Shown: piece by piece, positions 18,137 through 26,706 of the stretch | Position numbering within the stretch: the stretch's first letter is position 1 | Layout of the letters: each line of letters starts with the position of its first letter | NCBI GenBank assembly: GCA_964490845.1 | Contig: CAZBED010000003.1 | Coordinates: 248,001 to 312,000, forward strand | Origin: JADJSS01 sp964490845 | GTDB taxonomy: Bacteria > Bacteroidota > Bacteroidia > Chitinophagales > JADIYW01 | Direction: 5' to 3' | DNA length: 64,000 bases | Program-made: the position numbers and the translations under genes | The notes under the pieces: generated by a model | Told to the model about the DNA's origin: nothing | The model's input: only the letters and a program-made list of their open reading frames with translations | Database searches by the model: none

Positions 18137-20842
18137 ATGGACTATATACCATCGACTGATTACACACTAAAATTATCCGGACTCGAACCTTTAATCGTTT
18201 CCAAAGCATCCAATTTTGTCAATATCGGCGAACGTACGAATGTAACCGGCTCCAAGGTCTTTTTAAAAATGATAAAAGAAGAGCGTTTTGAAGATGCGCT
18301 CTCTGTGGCAATGGAACAGGTACGCGGCGGTGCGCAAGTGCTAGACGTAAATATGGATGAAGGAATGATAGACGGCGAAAAAGCTATGGTGAAATTCCTA
18401 AACCTGATTGCTTCCGAACCGGAAATTTCCCGCATACCGATTATGATAGACTCCTCCAAGTGGGAAATCATTGAAGCAGGATTAAAATGCATACAAGGCA
18501 AAGGTATTGTCAATTCCATCAGCTTAAAGGGTGGTGAAGAGGAATTTATACGTCAGGCAAAACTCATCAAGAAATACGGCGCCGCCACGGTAGTCATGGC
18601 TTTTGACGAGCAAGGGCAGGCCGACAGCTACGAACGCAGAGTGGAAATCTGTAGTCGCAGTTATAACATTTTAGTCAACAAGATAAAATTCAACCCGAAC
18701 GATATCATCTTCGACCCGAATATTTTTCCGGTGGCCACCGGCATGGAAGAACACCGCAACAATGCAGTTGATTTTTTCCGCGCCACGAAATGGATACGGA
18801 CAAACTTAAAAGGCGCGCATGTCAGCGGCGGCGTATCCAACGTGTCATTCTCGTTCAGAGGCAACAACATCGTGCGTGAAGCCATGCACTCGGCATTCTT
18901 ATATCATGCCATCAAAGAAGGTATGGATATGGGTATCGTAAACCCTTCGATGCTGGAAGTGTATGATAACATCGACAAAGAACTATTGGACAGAGTAGAA
19001 GATGTATTACTCAACCGCAGAGACGACGCCACCGAGCGCTTACTTGAGTTTGCCGATACTGTAAAAGGAAGTGCCAGAAAAAAAGAAGAAGACCTGTCCT
19101 GGAGAAACCAGCCGGTGCAGGAGCGATTGAAACATGCATTGGTAAAAGGAATCGTAGACTATATTGACCAGGACACCGAAGAATGTCGGCAGCAGTATGA
19201 CAAACCACTGAGTGTGATAGAAGGGCCACTGATGGATGGCATGAACATCGTCGGTGATTTGTTTGGCGCCGGAAAAATGTTCCTGCCGCAAGTGGTAAAA
19301 TCCGCACGGGTGATGAAGAAATCCGTGGCTTATTTGTTACCGTTCATTGAGGCATCCAAAGAAAGCGGCGACAGCAACAAGCAGGGGAAAATTTTATTGG
19401 CCACCGTCAAAGGCGATGTACACGACATCGGTAAGAATATAGTCGGCGTTGTGTTAGCCTGTAACAATTTTGAGATCATCGACATCGGCGTCATGGTGCC
19501 TTGCGAAAAAATTTTAGAGACCGCTGAAAAAGAAAATGTGGACATCATCGGCCTAAGCGGCCTGATTACCCCATCCTTAGATGAAATGGTATTTGTGGCG
19601 AAAGAAATGAAGCGCCGCGGCATGAAACAGCCTTTATTGATTGGAGGTGCCACCACTTCCAAAATTCATACAGCGGTTAAAATAGAACCGAATTACGACC
19701 AGCCGACGGTGCATGTACTGGATGCATCACGCAGTGTGCCCGTGGCAAGCTCCTTATTGAATAAAGACAACAGAAATAAATTTATCGCCGATATCAAATC
19801 AGAATACGAGATGATGCGCGAAAGGCATCAGGGAAAACAAGTCATCAAAGATTATATCTCCCTGGAAGATGCCAGAAAAAATAAATTGCAGTTGGACTGG
19901 AATCATTACAACCCGCCCAAACCCGCCTTTACCGGCACCAAAGTCTTTGAAGATTATGACCTGAGCGAATTGCGTCAATATATCGACTGGACACCATTTT
20001 TCTCTACCTGGGAGCTGCATGGAAAATACCCGAATATATTAGAAGATAAAGTGGTAGGCGCTGAAGCGAAAAAATTATTTGAGGATGCCAACGCATTACT
20101 CGACAAAATCATTGCCGAAAAATGGCTGACCGCGAAGGCTGTTATTGGTTTCTTTGAAGCTAATTCCAATGTAGATGATATTGAGCTGAAAGATATCAGC
20201 AACAATGAAACATTAACCGACAAACGCAAATCTGTATTGCATCATTTACGCCAGCAGAATAAGAAAGGCGAGGGTTTGCCGAATTTCTGCCTGAGTGATT
20301 TTGTGGCCCCGAAAGAAAGCGGCAAACAGGATTATATCGGAGGATTTGCTGTAACCACAGGCATTGGCATCGAAAAATGGATACAGCATTTTCAGGACAA
20401 CCACGATGACTACAACAAAATTATGCTGGCTGCACTGGCCGACCGATTGGCAGAAGCCTTTGCGGAACGCATGCACGAGCGGGTGCGCAAGGAATGGTGG
20501 GGCTATGCCCTGCACGAACAATTGGGCAACGACGAACTCATCAAAGAAAAATACGAAGGCATCCGTCCGGCTCCGGGTTATCCGGCCTGCCCCGACCATA
20601 CCGAAAAACCGATGCTGTTTAAGTTGCTGGATGCTGAAAAGAATGCCGGCATTACTTTAACAGAAAGCAATGCGATGTATCCGGCATCGAGCGTGAGCGG
20701 CTGGTATTTCTCGCATCCCGACAGCAAATATTTCGGTATTGGCAAGATTGCGAAAGATCAGGTGGAAGATTATGCTAAACGTAAAAACATGAAAGTAGAA
20801 GAGGTGGAGCGATGGCTGCAGAGTGTGCTGAATTATGAGTAG
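18137..20842 (+). CDS. metH: Methionine synthase, pterin-, B12-binding and activation subunit (split MetH C-terminal part)
   Basis: 901 aa. In order it holds the methyltetrahydrofolate-binding barrel (NIGERTNVTGSKVF near residue 30), the cobalamin cap, the B12-binding Rossmann domain with the base-off ligand motif GDVHDIGKNIVG (near residue 435), and the SAM-dependent reactivation domain with RPAPGYPACPDHTEK near residue 815. With the homocysteine subunit at 16741 it makes a complete cobalamin-dependent methionine synthase that takes the methyl group from the MetF product. The two polypeptides must meet in trans. The stop is followed by a degenerate AGTAATAAG-type intergenic repeat. Confidence 0.95.
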   Translation: MDYIPSTDYTLKLSGLEPLIVSKASNFVNIGERTNVTGSKVFLKMIKEERFEDALSVAMEQVRGGAQVLDVNMDEGMIDGEKAMVKFLNLIASEPEISRIPIMIDSSKWEIIEAGLKCIQGKGIVNSISLKGGEEEFIRQAKLIKKYGAATVVMAFDEQGQADSYERRVEICSRSYNILVNKIKFNPNDIIFDPNIFPVATGMEEHRNNAVDFFRATKWIRTNLKGAHVSGGVSNVSFSFRGNNIVREAMHSAFLYHAIKEGMDMGIVNPSMLEVYDNIDKELLDRVEDVLLNRRDDATERLLEFADTVKGSARKKEEDLSWRNQPVQERLKHALVKGIVDYIDQDTEECRQQYDKPLSVIEGPLMDGMNIVGDLFGAGKMFLPQVVKSARVMKKSVAYLLPFIEASKESGDSNKQGKILLATVKGDVHDIGKNIVGVVLACNNFEIIDIGVMVPCEKILETAEKENVDIIGLSGLITPSLDEMVFVAKEMKRRGMKQPLLIGGATTSKIHTAVKIEPNYDQPTVHVLDASRSVPVASSLLNKDNRNKFIADIKSEYEMMRERHQGKQVIKDYISLEDARKNKLQLDWNHYNPPKPAFTGTKVFEDYDLSELRQYIDWTPFFSTWELHGKYPNILEDKVVGAEAKKLFEDANALLDKIIAEKWLTAKAVIGFFEANSNVDDIELKDISNNETLTDKRKSVLHHLRQQNKKGEGLPNFCLSDFVAPKESGKQDYIGGFAVTTGIGIEKWIQHFQDNHDDYNKIMLAALADRLAEAFAERMHERVRKEWWGYALHEQLGNDELIKEKYEGIRPAPGYPACPDHTEKPMLFKLLDAEKNAGITLTESNAMYPASSVSGWYFSHPDSKYFGIGKIAKDQVEDYAKRKNMKVEEVERWLQSVLNYE

Positions 20843-20923
20843 AAAGTGGTGAGTATAAAGTAATAAGACTTTGTAGAACTTACCAACTTTCTCAACTGGC
20901 TATCCTTAAAGGACTCTTTCTCC

Positions 20924-21259
20924 CCAGCAGAGTCTCTCGCAGAGGACTCTGCGTCAGGTTTACAAACAGCTTTCATATTCAATGCAGAGTCCTTCCGCGC
21001 GCATGACTACACACAGGAGACTCTGCTGTGAAAGTAAGAATAGAAACCCTTCTGTTTTCATAATCCCCCGCAATTGCTTAGTTTTTCCTTCCCAGCAGAG
21101 TCTCTCGCAGAGGACTCTGCGTCAGGGTTACAAACAGCTCTCATATTCAACGCAGAGTCCTGCCGCGCGCATGACTACACACAGGAGACTCTGCTGGGAA
21201 AGTAAGAATAGAAACCCTTCTGTTTTCATAATCCCCCGCAATTGCTTAGTTTTACATTT
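20924..21259 (+). repeat. 168-bp direct tandem repeat with internal palindromes, two copies
   Basis: Two copies with period 168 bp (20924-21091 and 21092-21259) and only a few mismatches fill the gap between metH and the CoA-transferase gene. Each copy has two inverted pairs built on GCAGAGTC/GACTCTGC. One is a tight hairpin at the start (about 20928-20953 and 21096-21121). The other is a wider one, about 50 bp across (about 20984-21026 in copy 1). The period is a multiple of three, so a frame runs through it, but the translation is a basic low-complexity peptide and is not considered a gene. The remaining 20843-20923 holds a short AGTAATAAG-type repeat and no gene. Confidence 0.85.
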
Positions 21260-21263
21260 CATC

Positions 21264-22550
21264 ATGTTCAAAGAAATTTCTTACCTATCTGCTGAAGAAG
21301 CTTTATCCATTATAAAAAGCGGCGACCGCGTGTATGTTCATGGCAGCGCCATGACACCCACCTTTCTGCTACAGGCATTGGCGAAAGAAGCTTCCCGTTT
21401 AAGAAGCGTAGAACTTACCTTCATATCCGTACTCGGCGATATCGTGGTGGACAAACCCGAATACAACAACAGCTTCCATATCAACTGCCTGTTTGTAAGC
21501 GACAGCGTGCGCAAAGCGGTTCAGGATGGCAGGGCGGATTTTATTCCGGTTTTCCTGAGTGATATTCCCGATTTATTTAAGAACGGACAACTGCCGCTGG
21601 ATGTCGCATTGATACAAATTTCACCGCCAGACAAACACGGGTACTGCTCCCTGGGTATCAGTGTGGATATTGCCCGCGCCGCCGTCAGCACCGCCAGGCA
21701 TATCATCGCACAGGTCAATCCGAAAGTGCCGCGCACACACGGCGACAGCATGATACACACCGACCGGATTCATGCATTCGTATATGCCGAGGAAACGCTG
21801 CACGAAGTGGACTACAGCGCCAAGATGGGTGACGAAGAACTGCAGATTGGGAAATATATTGCGGAGCTGATTGATGACGGAAGCACCCTGCAAACAGGCA
21901 TCGGCACCATACCGGATGCGGTGCTGAAATCACTTTACAACCATAAAAACCTGGGTATCCATACCGAGATGTGCAGCGACAGCATCATTGACTTATTTGA
22001 AAAAGACATCATCAACAACTCCCAAAAGGTGATACATCCGTATAAAACGGTTACGGGTTTTGCCGTAGGCACCAAACGGCTGTACGACTATGTCGATGAC
22101 AATCCTGCCTTTGCCTTTCTCGATATCGACTTTGTTAACGATCCGCATATCATCCGAAAGAATCCGAAAGTGGTGGCCATCAACAGCGCCATCGAAGTGG
22201 ACATTACGGGCCAGATATGTGCCGATAGTATTGGTACCCGCCTGTTCAGCGGCATCGGCGGACAGATGGATTTCATCCGCGGCGCGGCACTGAGTGAGGG
22301 CGGCAAGCCCATAATTGCACTGACGGCTCGCACTAAAAAAGGGGAGAACCGCATCGTGCCGTTTCTGAAACCCGGCGCTGGTGTAGTAACGACGCGTGGC
22401 CATGTGCATTATGTAGTAACAGAATATGGCGTTGCCTATTTATATGGCAAAAATTTAAGGGAGCGTGCCAAAGCGCTCATTGGCATTGCGCATCCCGGCG
22501 ACCGGGAAATGCTGGAAAAGGCGTGTTGGGAACGCTTTGTTCACTTTTAA
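21264..22550 (+). CDS. Acetyl-CoA hydrolase/transferase family protein (4-hydroxybutyrate CoA-transferase-like)
   Basis: 428 aa from the ATG at 21264, which starts the conserved domain (FKEISYLSAEEALSIIKSGD). The frame continues upstream through the tandem repeat but that part is not family-like. It carries GIGTIPDAVLKSL, the CoA-site glycine motif, and GIHTEMCSDS, whose glutamate should form the glutamyl-CoA intermediate. The C-terminal half has RGAALSEGGKPIIAL and GHVHYVVTEYGVAYL, also typical. The enzyme moves CoA between acyl groups such as acetate, butyrate or 4-hydroxybutyrate; which one is not decided by sequence. It is a single gene, with no partner of the same pathway adjacent. Confidence 0.9.
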   Translation: MFKEISYLSAEEALSIIKSGDRVYVHGSAMTPTFLLQALAKEASRLRSVELTFISVLGDIVVDKPEYNNSFHINCLFVSDSVRKAVQDGRADFIPVFLSDIPDLFKNGQLPLDVALIQISPPDKHGYCSLGISVDIARAAVSTARHIIAQVNPKVPRTHGDSMIHTDRIHAFVYAEETLHEVDYSAKMGDEELQIGKYIAELIDDGSTLQTGIGTIPDAVLKSLYNHKNLGIHTEMCSDSIIDLFEKDIINNSQKVIHPYKTVTGFAVGTKRLYDYVDDNPAFAFLDIDFVNDPHIIRKNPKVVAINSAIEVDITGQICADSIGTRLFSGIGGQMDFIRGAALSEGGKPIIALTARTKKGENRIVPFLKPGAGVVTTRGHVHYVVTEYGVAYLYGKNLRERAKALIGIAHPGDREMLEKACWERFVHF

Positions 22551-22585
22551 TTTCACTGCTTTTGTAAAAGGATTAAAACAGGATA

Positions 22586-23203
22586 TCATTTATAAAAATC
22601 TTGTGTAACCACCACATAGACATCTTCTTTGTTCTTTTCTATCGCCGCAGACAAGGCGCAGTATTTTAAGATATTCAGCAGCAAATTGGTTCTGTGTGGT
22701 GGTGAATTATAGAAGCCTTCTATAATTTGTTGCGCCAGTTCTATATAGGTAATGCCATCGTCGTCCAAATATTTTTTGCTGCAATTCTCAGCATACATAC
22801 TATATTTAATACCAACCATCTGTAATCTGTTTTCCGGTGTTTTAATTTTAGAATCGAAGTAATTATTGTGTGCAAAAAAATGCCGGGTTGCCATCTGATA
22901 ACTGTGAATCGCTGCGGCATTTTTTAGTTTATCATCAAATTGCAGCAAGGGTTTGTTCTTCATAGCCCGCAATTTATTAGTAGCAAAAAACAAACAGGCG
23001 TTCAGCAGGTGCAAATCAGGCGAATCAACAGAAACAACTTGTCGGATTGCTTCAAGCTTATAAAACGTCTGAAAAGTATGTTCCTGATATACATTATGTT
23101 CAAAATAAGACTTTTGCTGATAGGCATAAAATTTTTTCAGATAAGGATTAGAAAATCCAAACAAACAGAAAAGTACAAAAGCTGAGGCATGCAGTGGCTT
23201 CAT
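22586..23203 (-). CDS. CAP (SCP/PR-1) domain secreted protein
   Basis: 205 aa with an N-terminal signal peptide (MKPLHASAFVLFCLFGFS). The C-terminal 130 residues form a CAP domain: LKNAAAIHSYQMATRHFFAH supplies the first histidine, KTPENRLQMVG and YAENC follow, and SPPHRTNLL holds the second conserved histidine. CAP proteins are exported and in bacteria mostly lack a known activity. It is a single gene on the minus strand, convergent with the CoA-transferase gene 35 nt away. Confidence 0.85.
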   Translation of the reverse strand: MKPLHASAFVLFCLFGFSNPYLKKFYAYQQKSYFEHNVYQEHTFQTFYKLEAIRQVVSVDSPDLHLLNACLFFATNKLRAMKNKPLLQFDDKLKNAAAIHSYQMATRHFFAHNNYFDSKIKTPENRLQMVGIKYSMYAENCSKKYLDDDGITYIELAQQIIEGFYNSPPHRTNLLLNILKYCALSAAIEKNKEDVYVVVTQDFYK

Positions 23204-23301
23204 ATTGTTTCAACGTCTGTTTTGCTGATTTTATTATTTTAGAAACAGAGATGGATAGTTATCATAAATAACTTCAACTTAAAAATTCCTATCTTCACTC
23301 T

Positions 23302-24384
23302 ATGTTTGACAAGGCACGCAGGATGTTCCGGATAGATATGCAGAAACTGCGTTCTGCCGATTCCTCCCATCTCTTCTGGATGGACCTGTGCATGCTCCTC
23401 CTTGTCTTTTTCAATTTGCTCTATCTTTTTTTCGGGTTCCTATTTCAGTTTGCTTTTTTCAATTCCTTTATACTGCAGCTGTCTGCCGGCTTTCACCATT
23501 GGTACGCTAACGAGGTCTATCCTTACATCTTCCGCTTCGACCTGATTTTTGTGTTGCTATATGCCGCCGAACTACTCTTTCGCTGGGTGCGCAGCATCCT
23601 GCGTAAAAAATATGAATACTGGTGGTTCTATCCCTTTGTACACTGGTATGATGTTATCATGTGTATCCCCATCCTGAAAGGATATAATTTCTTTGGTATT
23701 ATACGGCTTTTCGGCCTGGTGTACCGCCTACAGCGCCTTGGTGTTTTCGACCTCACCAAAACCTATGTGTTCCGGCAAACCACCAAAGCATCGGAGGTAA
23801 TGGTGGAAGAGGTGAGTGACCGTGTAATCGCCAAAATGATTTCGATGATGCAAAGCGAAGTCAATCAGGGATCGCCCGTACTCGAAAAGATTGTCACCAA
23901 TGTCGTCAAACCCAAAGAAGACGTCATTGTCAACTACCTGAGCAGCCGTATCGGCGCGGCGATGAATGTTTCGTACACTCAGTACCGCGGCGAACTGAAG
24001 TTATATGTGGAACAAATTGTCAGCCGCTCGGTAAACGAAAATACCACAGTGGATGCATTGCGCTATATTCCCGGACTGGGTAAAGTATTTCAGGAGATGC
24101 TGGACAAAGCGGTGGCTGATATCACCTTCAATACCATCGACAAGCTGATGCAGGACGTCATCAACCCGAATAATACACGAGGAATCAAGGAGGTGACGCA
24201 CGGCTTAATAGAAACATTTCTGGATAAAGACCACCCTGAATCACAGGAACTCAATACGATGATTATCGGTATCATCAACGACTCGCTGGAAGAGGTGAAA
24301 CGCAGTGTATTGGTTAAGGAATGGAAAATCAAACAATTAGAAGAAGAGAAGCAAAAACTGGAAGCAAAAATCGCCAAACACTGA
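23302..24384 (+). CDS. Membrane protein with voltage-sensor-like N-terminal domain and long helical C-terminus
   Basis: 360 aa, no firm family assignment. About residues 24-145 hold four hydrophobic segments that resemble a voltage-sensor domain. The second has an acidic residue near its end and a basic one after it (AAELLFRWVR). The third has the conserved aspartate (WYDVIMCIPIL). The fourth carries spaced arginines (IIRLFGLVYRLQRLG). No S5-P-S6 pore follows. Instead residues 150-360 are soluble, helical and end in a lysine/glutamate coiled coil. The function is unknown. A TATCTTCA element 4 nt before the ATG may be a weak promoter. Confidence 0.75.
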   Translation: MFDKARRMFRIDMQKLRSADSSHLFWMDLCMLLLVFFNLLYLFFGFLFQFAFFNSFILQLSAGFHHWYANEVYPYIFRFDLIFVLLYAAELLFRWVRSILRKKYEYWWFYPFVHWYDVIMCIPILKGYNFFGIIRLFGLVYRLQRLGVFDLTKTYVFRQTTKASEVMVEEVSDRVIAKMISMMQSEVNQGSPVLEKIVTNVVKPKEDVIVNYLSSRIGAAMNVSYTQYRGELKLYVEQIVSRSVNENTTVDALRYIPGLGKVFQEMLDKAVADITFNTIDKLMQDVINPNNTRGIKEVTHGLIETFLDKDHPESQELNTMIIGIINDSLEEVKRSVLVKEWKIKQLEEEKQKLEAKIAKH

Positions 24385-24410
24385 AAATTTTCCCCGCCCA
24401 AAATCCGACT

Positions 24411-24426
24411 TTGGCACGAGAATTGT
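24411..24426 (+). promoter_or_regulatory. Possible sigma-54-type -24/-12 promoter
   Basis: TTGGCAC, five bases, then TTGT matches the -24/-12 consensus TTGGCAC-N5-TTGC except for the last base. It is the only such intergenic match I found in the window. It points toward the terminator at 24500 with no gene between. Confidence 0.4.
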
Positions 24427-24436
24427 TACTTATTTA

Positions 24437-24529
24437 ACCAGAAAAAGCGTTTTATTTTTTAGGTTAATAAAAACATTTTCATTTGGTTGGTTTAAAATAG
24501 TCCCGGACAGTGTTGCCCGGGATTTTTAT
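24437..24529 (+). ncRNA. Candidate small RNA between promoter-like site and terminator
   Basis: The stretch from about 12 nt after the -12-like box to the end of the T-run is about 93 nt, AT-rich, has no open reading frame and ends in a good intrinsic terminator. It could instead be the 3' end of the upstream membrane-protein message. This is an inference from signal layout only; no homology was recognised. Confidence 0.3.
24500..24529 (+). terminator. Intrinsic terminator
   Basis: Stem TCCCGG (24501-24506) with CCGGGA (24517-24522), a 10-nt loop, then TTTTTATTT. It lies 116 nt after the membrane-protein stop and overlaps the end of the convergent serine hydrolase gene. Confidence 0.8.
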
Positions 24530-25803
24530 TTGGGCTGGCAGTAATTCGGAACGCCGTCGACAGCATTATCCGGAAGGGCGTCGGTAGCTTTCTTGACGAT
24601 TTCTGCTCCACCTTCTTCCTCACCAATACTTACGGCATTCTCCCCGTATAAGATATCCCATACCTGCTGGAGTTTATAGACGCTTTGGTTGTAATGACTG
24701 CTAAGAATGATAACCGTTGTTTTATCACTGATTTTTCTGTTAAATACGGAATTAAAGCTATGCCACCAGCCGTTGTGGTAAATCAGGCGGGTGCCGTCCG
24801 GCTGATCCTGCATACGCCAGCCAAGGCCGTAGTTTTTGTTTCCTGATTTCTCAAAACTCTGGGGCGTAAAGGCCAGGCCCAAGATTTCTGGGCGGATGAA
24901 TTTTCCGGCATAGAGCGCCTGATCCCACTTATACAAATCTTGAACTGTACTGTAAATGCCTTTATCGCCGGTAACGCCATCGGTATACACAATTTCATCT
25001 TCTATCCAGCGCGAACCTTTATAGCCTTTGACGGCAGATGGACGCGGACTCAACGGATCATACAACCAGGTATCGAGCATCCCAAGCGGAACAAAAATAG
25101 CCTGATGCATGAAATCACAAAACGGCATACCGGATACTTTTTCAATAATCAATGCCAGTAAAACATAGTTAGTATTGTTGTAACGAAAATGCGTATTCGG
25201 CGGATTTAATGCCTTGGGTTTAAATTTTATCAGTTGCTTCAAAACATCATCGTTCGTCATGAACTCTTTTTTCTTCTTCCAGTACTGCTCGGAAAAATTG
25301 AGGTAATTGGGCAATCCGGAGCGATGGCTCATCAGCATACGGATGGTAATACCTTTATAAGGGAACGAAGGAAAGAATTTCTGCAGTGTGTCATCCAGCG
25401 ATATCATATTTTGCTGTAACAGCAACAATATCCCTGCAGAAGTAAATGTCTTGGAGGTGGAAGCAATCTGGAAAGAGGAATGAGGTGTCAGTTTTTCTTT
25501 GGAAAAATAATCTTTATAGCCGTAATAGCGCTCAAAGACAGGGGTGCCTTTATAGGAAATCAGTACCGAGCCATTAAACCCCCCCACTGTTTTTCCTTCA
25601 AAATAACAATCCAGCTGGTGTATCTTCTCCACTACATCCGAGTCCTGCACATCCACCGCTTCCTTATCATAACTCCCGTATACGGCGGGCTTGACTTCAG
25701 GAGGAATAAAGCCGGTTGGTGTACGCTTGCTATTGCCATGCTGACAAAACGTACAACACAATCCTGCAATCAATAAAAATATAGTTAAAACAAATTGCTT
25801 CAT
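24526..25803 (-). CDS. Serine hydrolase, beta-lactamase/PBP family (class C type), exported
   Basis: 425 aa from the ATG at 25803; the frame extends 15 codons further but this ATG begins a clean signal peptide ending near FCQ. The SxxK nucleophile motif is STSKTF (near residue 117), the YxN motif is YNNTN (near 208) and the KTG-like triad is represented by HNGWWHSF (near 345). Such proteins are periplasmic beta-lactamase-like esterases or peptidases; true beta-lactamase activity is not implied. It is a single gene between a terminator and a divergent DinB gene. Confidence 0.88.
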   Translation of the reverse strand: MKQFVLTIFLLIAGLCCTFCQHGNSKRTPTGFIPPEVKPAVYGSYDKEAVDVQDSDVVEKIHQLDCYFEGKTVGGFNGSVLISYKGTPVFERYYGYKDYFSKEKLTPHSSFQIASTSKTFTSAGILLLLQQNMISLDDTLQKFFPSFPYKGITIRMLMSHRSGLPNYLNFSEQYWKKKKEFMTNDDVLKQLIKFKPKALNPPNTHFRYNNTNYVLLALIIEKVSGMPFCDFMHQAIFVPLGMLDTWLYDPLSPRPSAVKGYKGSRWIEDEIVYTDGVTGDKGIYSTVQDLYKWDQALYAGKFIRPEILGLAFTPQSFEKSGNKNYGLGWRMQDQPDGTRLIYHNGWWHSFNSVFNRKISDKTTVIILSSHYNQSVYKLQQVWDILYGENAVSIGEEEGGAEIVKKATDALPDNAVDGVPNYCQPK

Positions 25804-25972
25804 TTTTCTTTTTCGTTTCCACGATTCCTTTAACAACATAGTATCCAATCAGTCGCCATAAAAATACCTTTTTATATAAAGAATGTTAATCAATAGATGT
25901 TACCAAACGTTGAAAAGTATTTTGTAATGTTTTTTGAAAGATAAACGACTACTTTTACAAAAGATAAATACG

Positions 25973-26473
25973 ATGAAAAGAAGAGAATCCCTGTTGATGG
26001 AGTACGAAAAAGAATGTGCCAACACACGCAAACTGCTGCAGGCTGTTCCTATAGACAAGTTAAGCTGGAAGCCGCACGAAAAATCAATGTCTTTGGAACA
26101 ACTGGCGATACACATCGCCGATATTCCAAACTGGATGGCGGTTACGATTGAAAAAGACGTACTGGATTTTGCGAAAGAAGAATACAAACCGAAAAAAGTA
26201 TCGTCGCTGGATGATTTACTAAAAATTCATGACGATGCTGTAAGCGCCGCACTAAACTGTCTAGGTGCCGCCGAGGATGAAACATTGCTGCAGGACTGGA
26301 CAATGCGCAATGGAGAGCAGGTATATTTCACGATGCCTAAAGTGGCTGTTCTGCGTATGTTTGTTTATAACCATCTGTATCATCACCGCGGGCAACTGAC
26401 TGTATATCTTCGTTTATTAGATGTGCCGGTGCCGGGTATGTATGGCCCCACCGCGGACGATCAAAGTATGTAA
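25973..26473 (+). CDS. DinB family protein (DfsB type)
   Basis: 166 aa from the ATG at 25973; 13 further upstream codons are open but not conserved. It begins with MEYEKECANTRKLLQAVP and has KSMSLEQLAIHIADIPNWM (first His) and YNHLYHHRGQLTVYLRLLD (His pair), the standard three-His DinB metal site, with the usual VPGMYGPTADD end. The substrate is unknown. A TACTTTTA element at 25950-25957 is a possible promoter. Convergent with the ferredoxin gene 8 nt away. Confidence 0.88.
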   Translation: MKRRESLLMEYEKECANTRKLLQAVPIDKLSWKPHEKSMSLEQLAIHIADIPNWMAVTIEKDVLDFAKEEYKPKKVSSLDDLLKIHDDAVSAALNCLGAAEDETLLQDWTMRNGEQVYFTMPKVAVLRMFVYNHLYHHRGQLTVYLRLLDVPVPGMYGPTADDQSM

Positions 26474-26481
26474 CAGATTTA

Positions 26482-26706
26482 TTATTCAACTATCTGGATA
26501 ATGTGCACCGGGCATGCTTTAGCGGCCTGCAGGTTGCTCTCCAGTTCATCTTCGCGTACTTTCACGCTCCAGAAGCCTTTTTTTTCTTTGGCTTCCAGCA
26601 AAACGCTTTTGCCGTCTTTGCGGCTCATACGCCAGCGCTGTGGTGCGAGTTCCACACAATAATTACAGCCAATGCATTTTGCCCGTTGTTGTATAATGGT
26701 AATCAC
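26482..26706 (-). CDS. Single-cluster 4Fe-4S ferredoxin
   Basis: 74 aa. One cluster motif CIGCNYC at residues 11-17 is completed by the cysteine of ACPVHII near the C-terminus, the pattern of monocluster [4Fe-4S] ferredoxins. Its ATG overlaps the last four bases of the upstream U32 gene (shared ATGA), so the two are translationally coupled. That suggests it donates electrons to, or matures, the U32 protein. Confidence 0.9.
   Translation of the reverse strand: MITIIQQRAKCIGCNYCVELAPQRWRMSRKDGKSVLLEAKEKKGFWSVKVREDELESNLQAAKACPVHIIQIVE

Noticed and set aside
16741..18137. Frameshifted single metH gene
   Set aside because: A complete unrelated gene lies between the halves and both halves have proper starts and stops; split metH is known in Bacteroidota.
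20924..21259. CRISPR array
   Set aside because: There are only two long direct copies with no unique spacers between them and no cas gene nearby.
20982..21263. In-frame upstream extension of the CoA-transferase through the tandem repeat
   Set aside because: It encodes a basic repeated peptide unlike the family and consists entirely of the palindromic repeat; the conserved protein starts at 21264.
24526..25803. Antibiotic-resistance beta-lactamase
   Set aside because: The motifs fit the wide serine-hydrolase family; nothing indicates a resistance enzyme or a mobile context.
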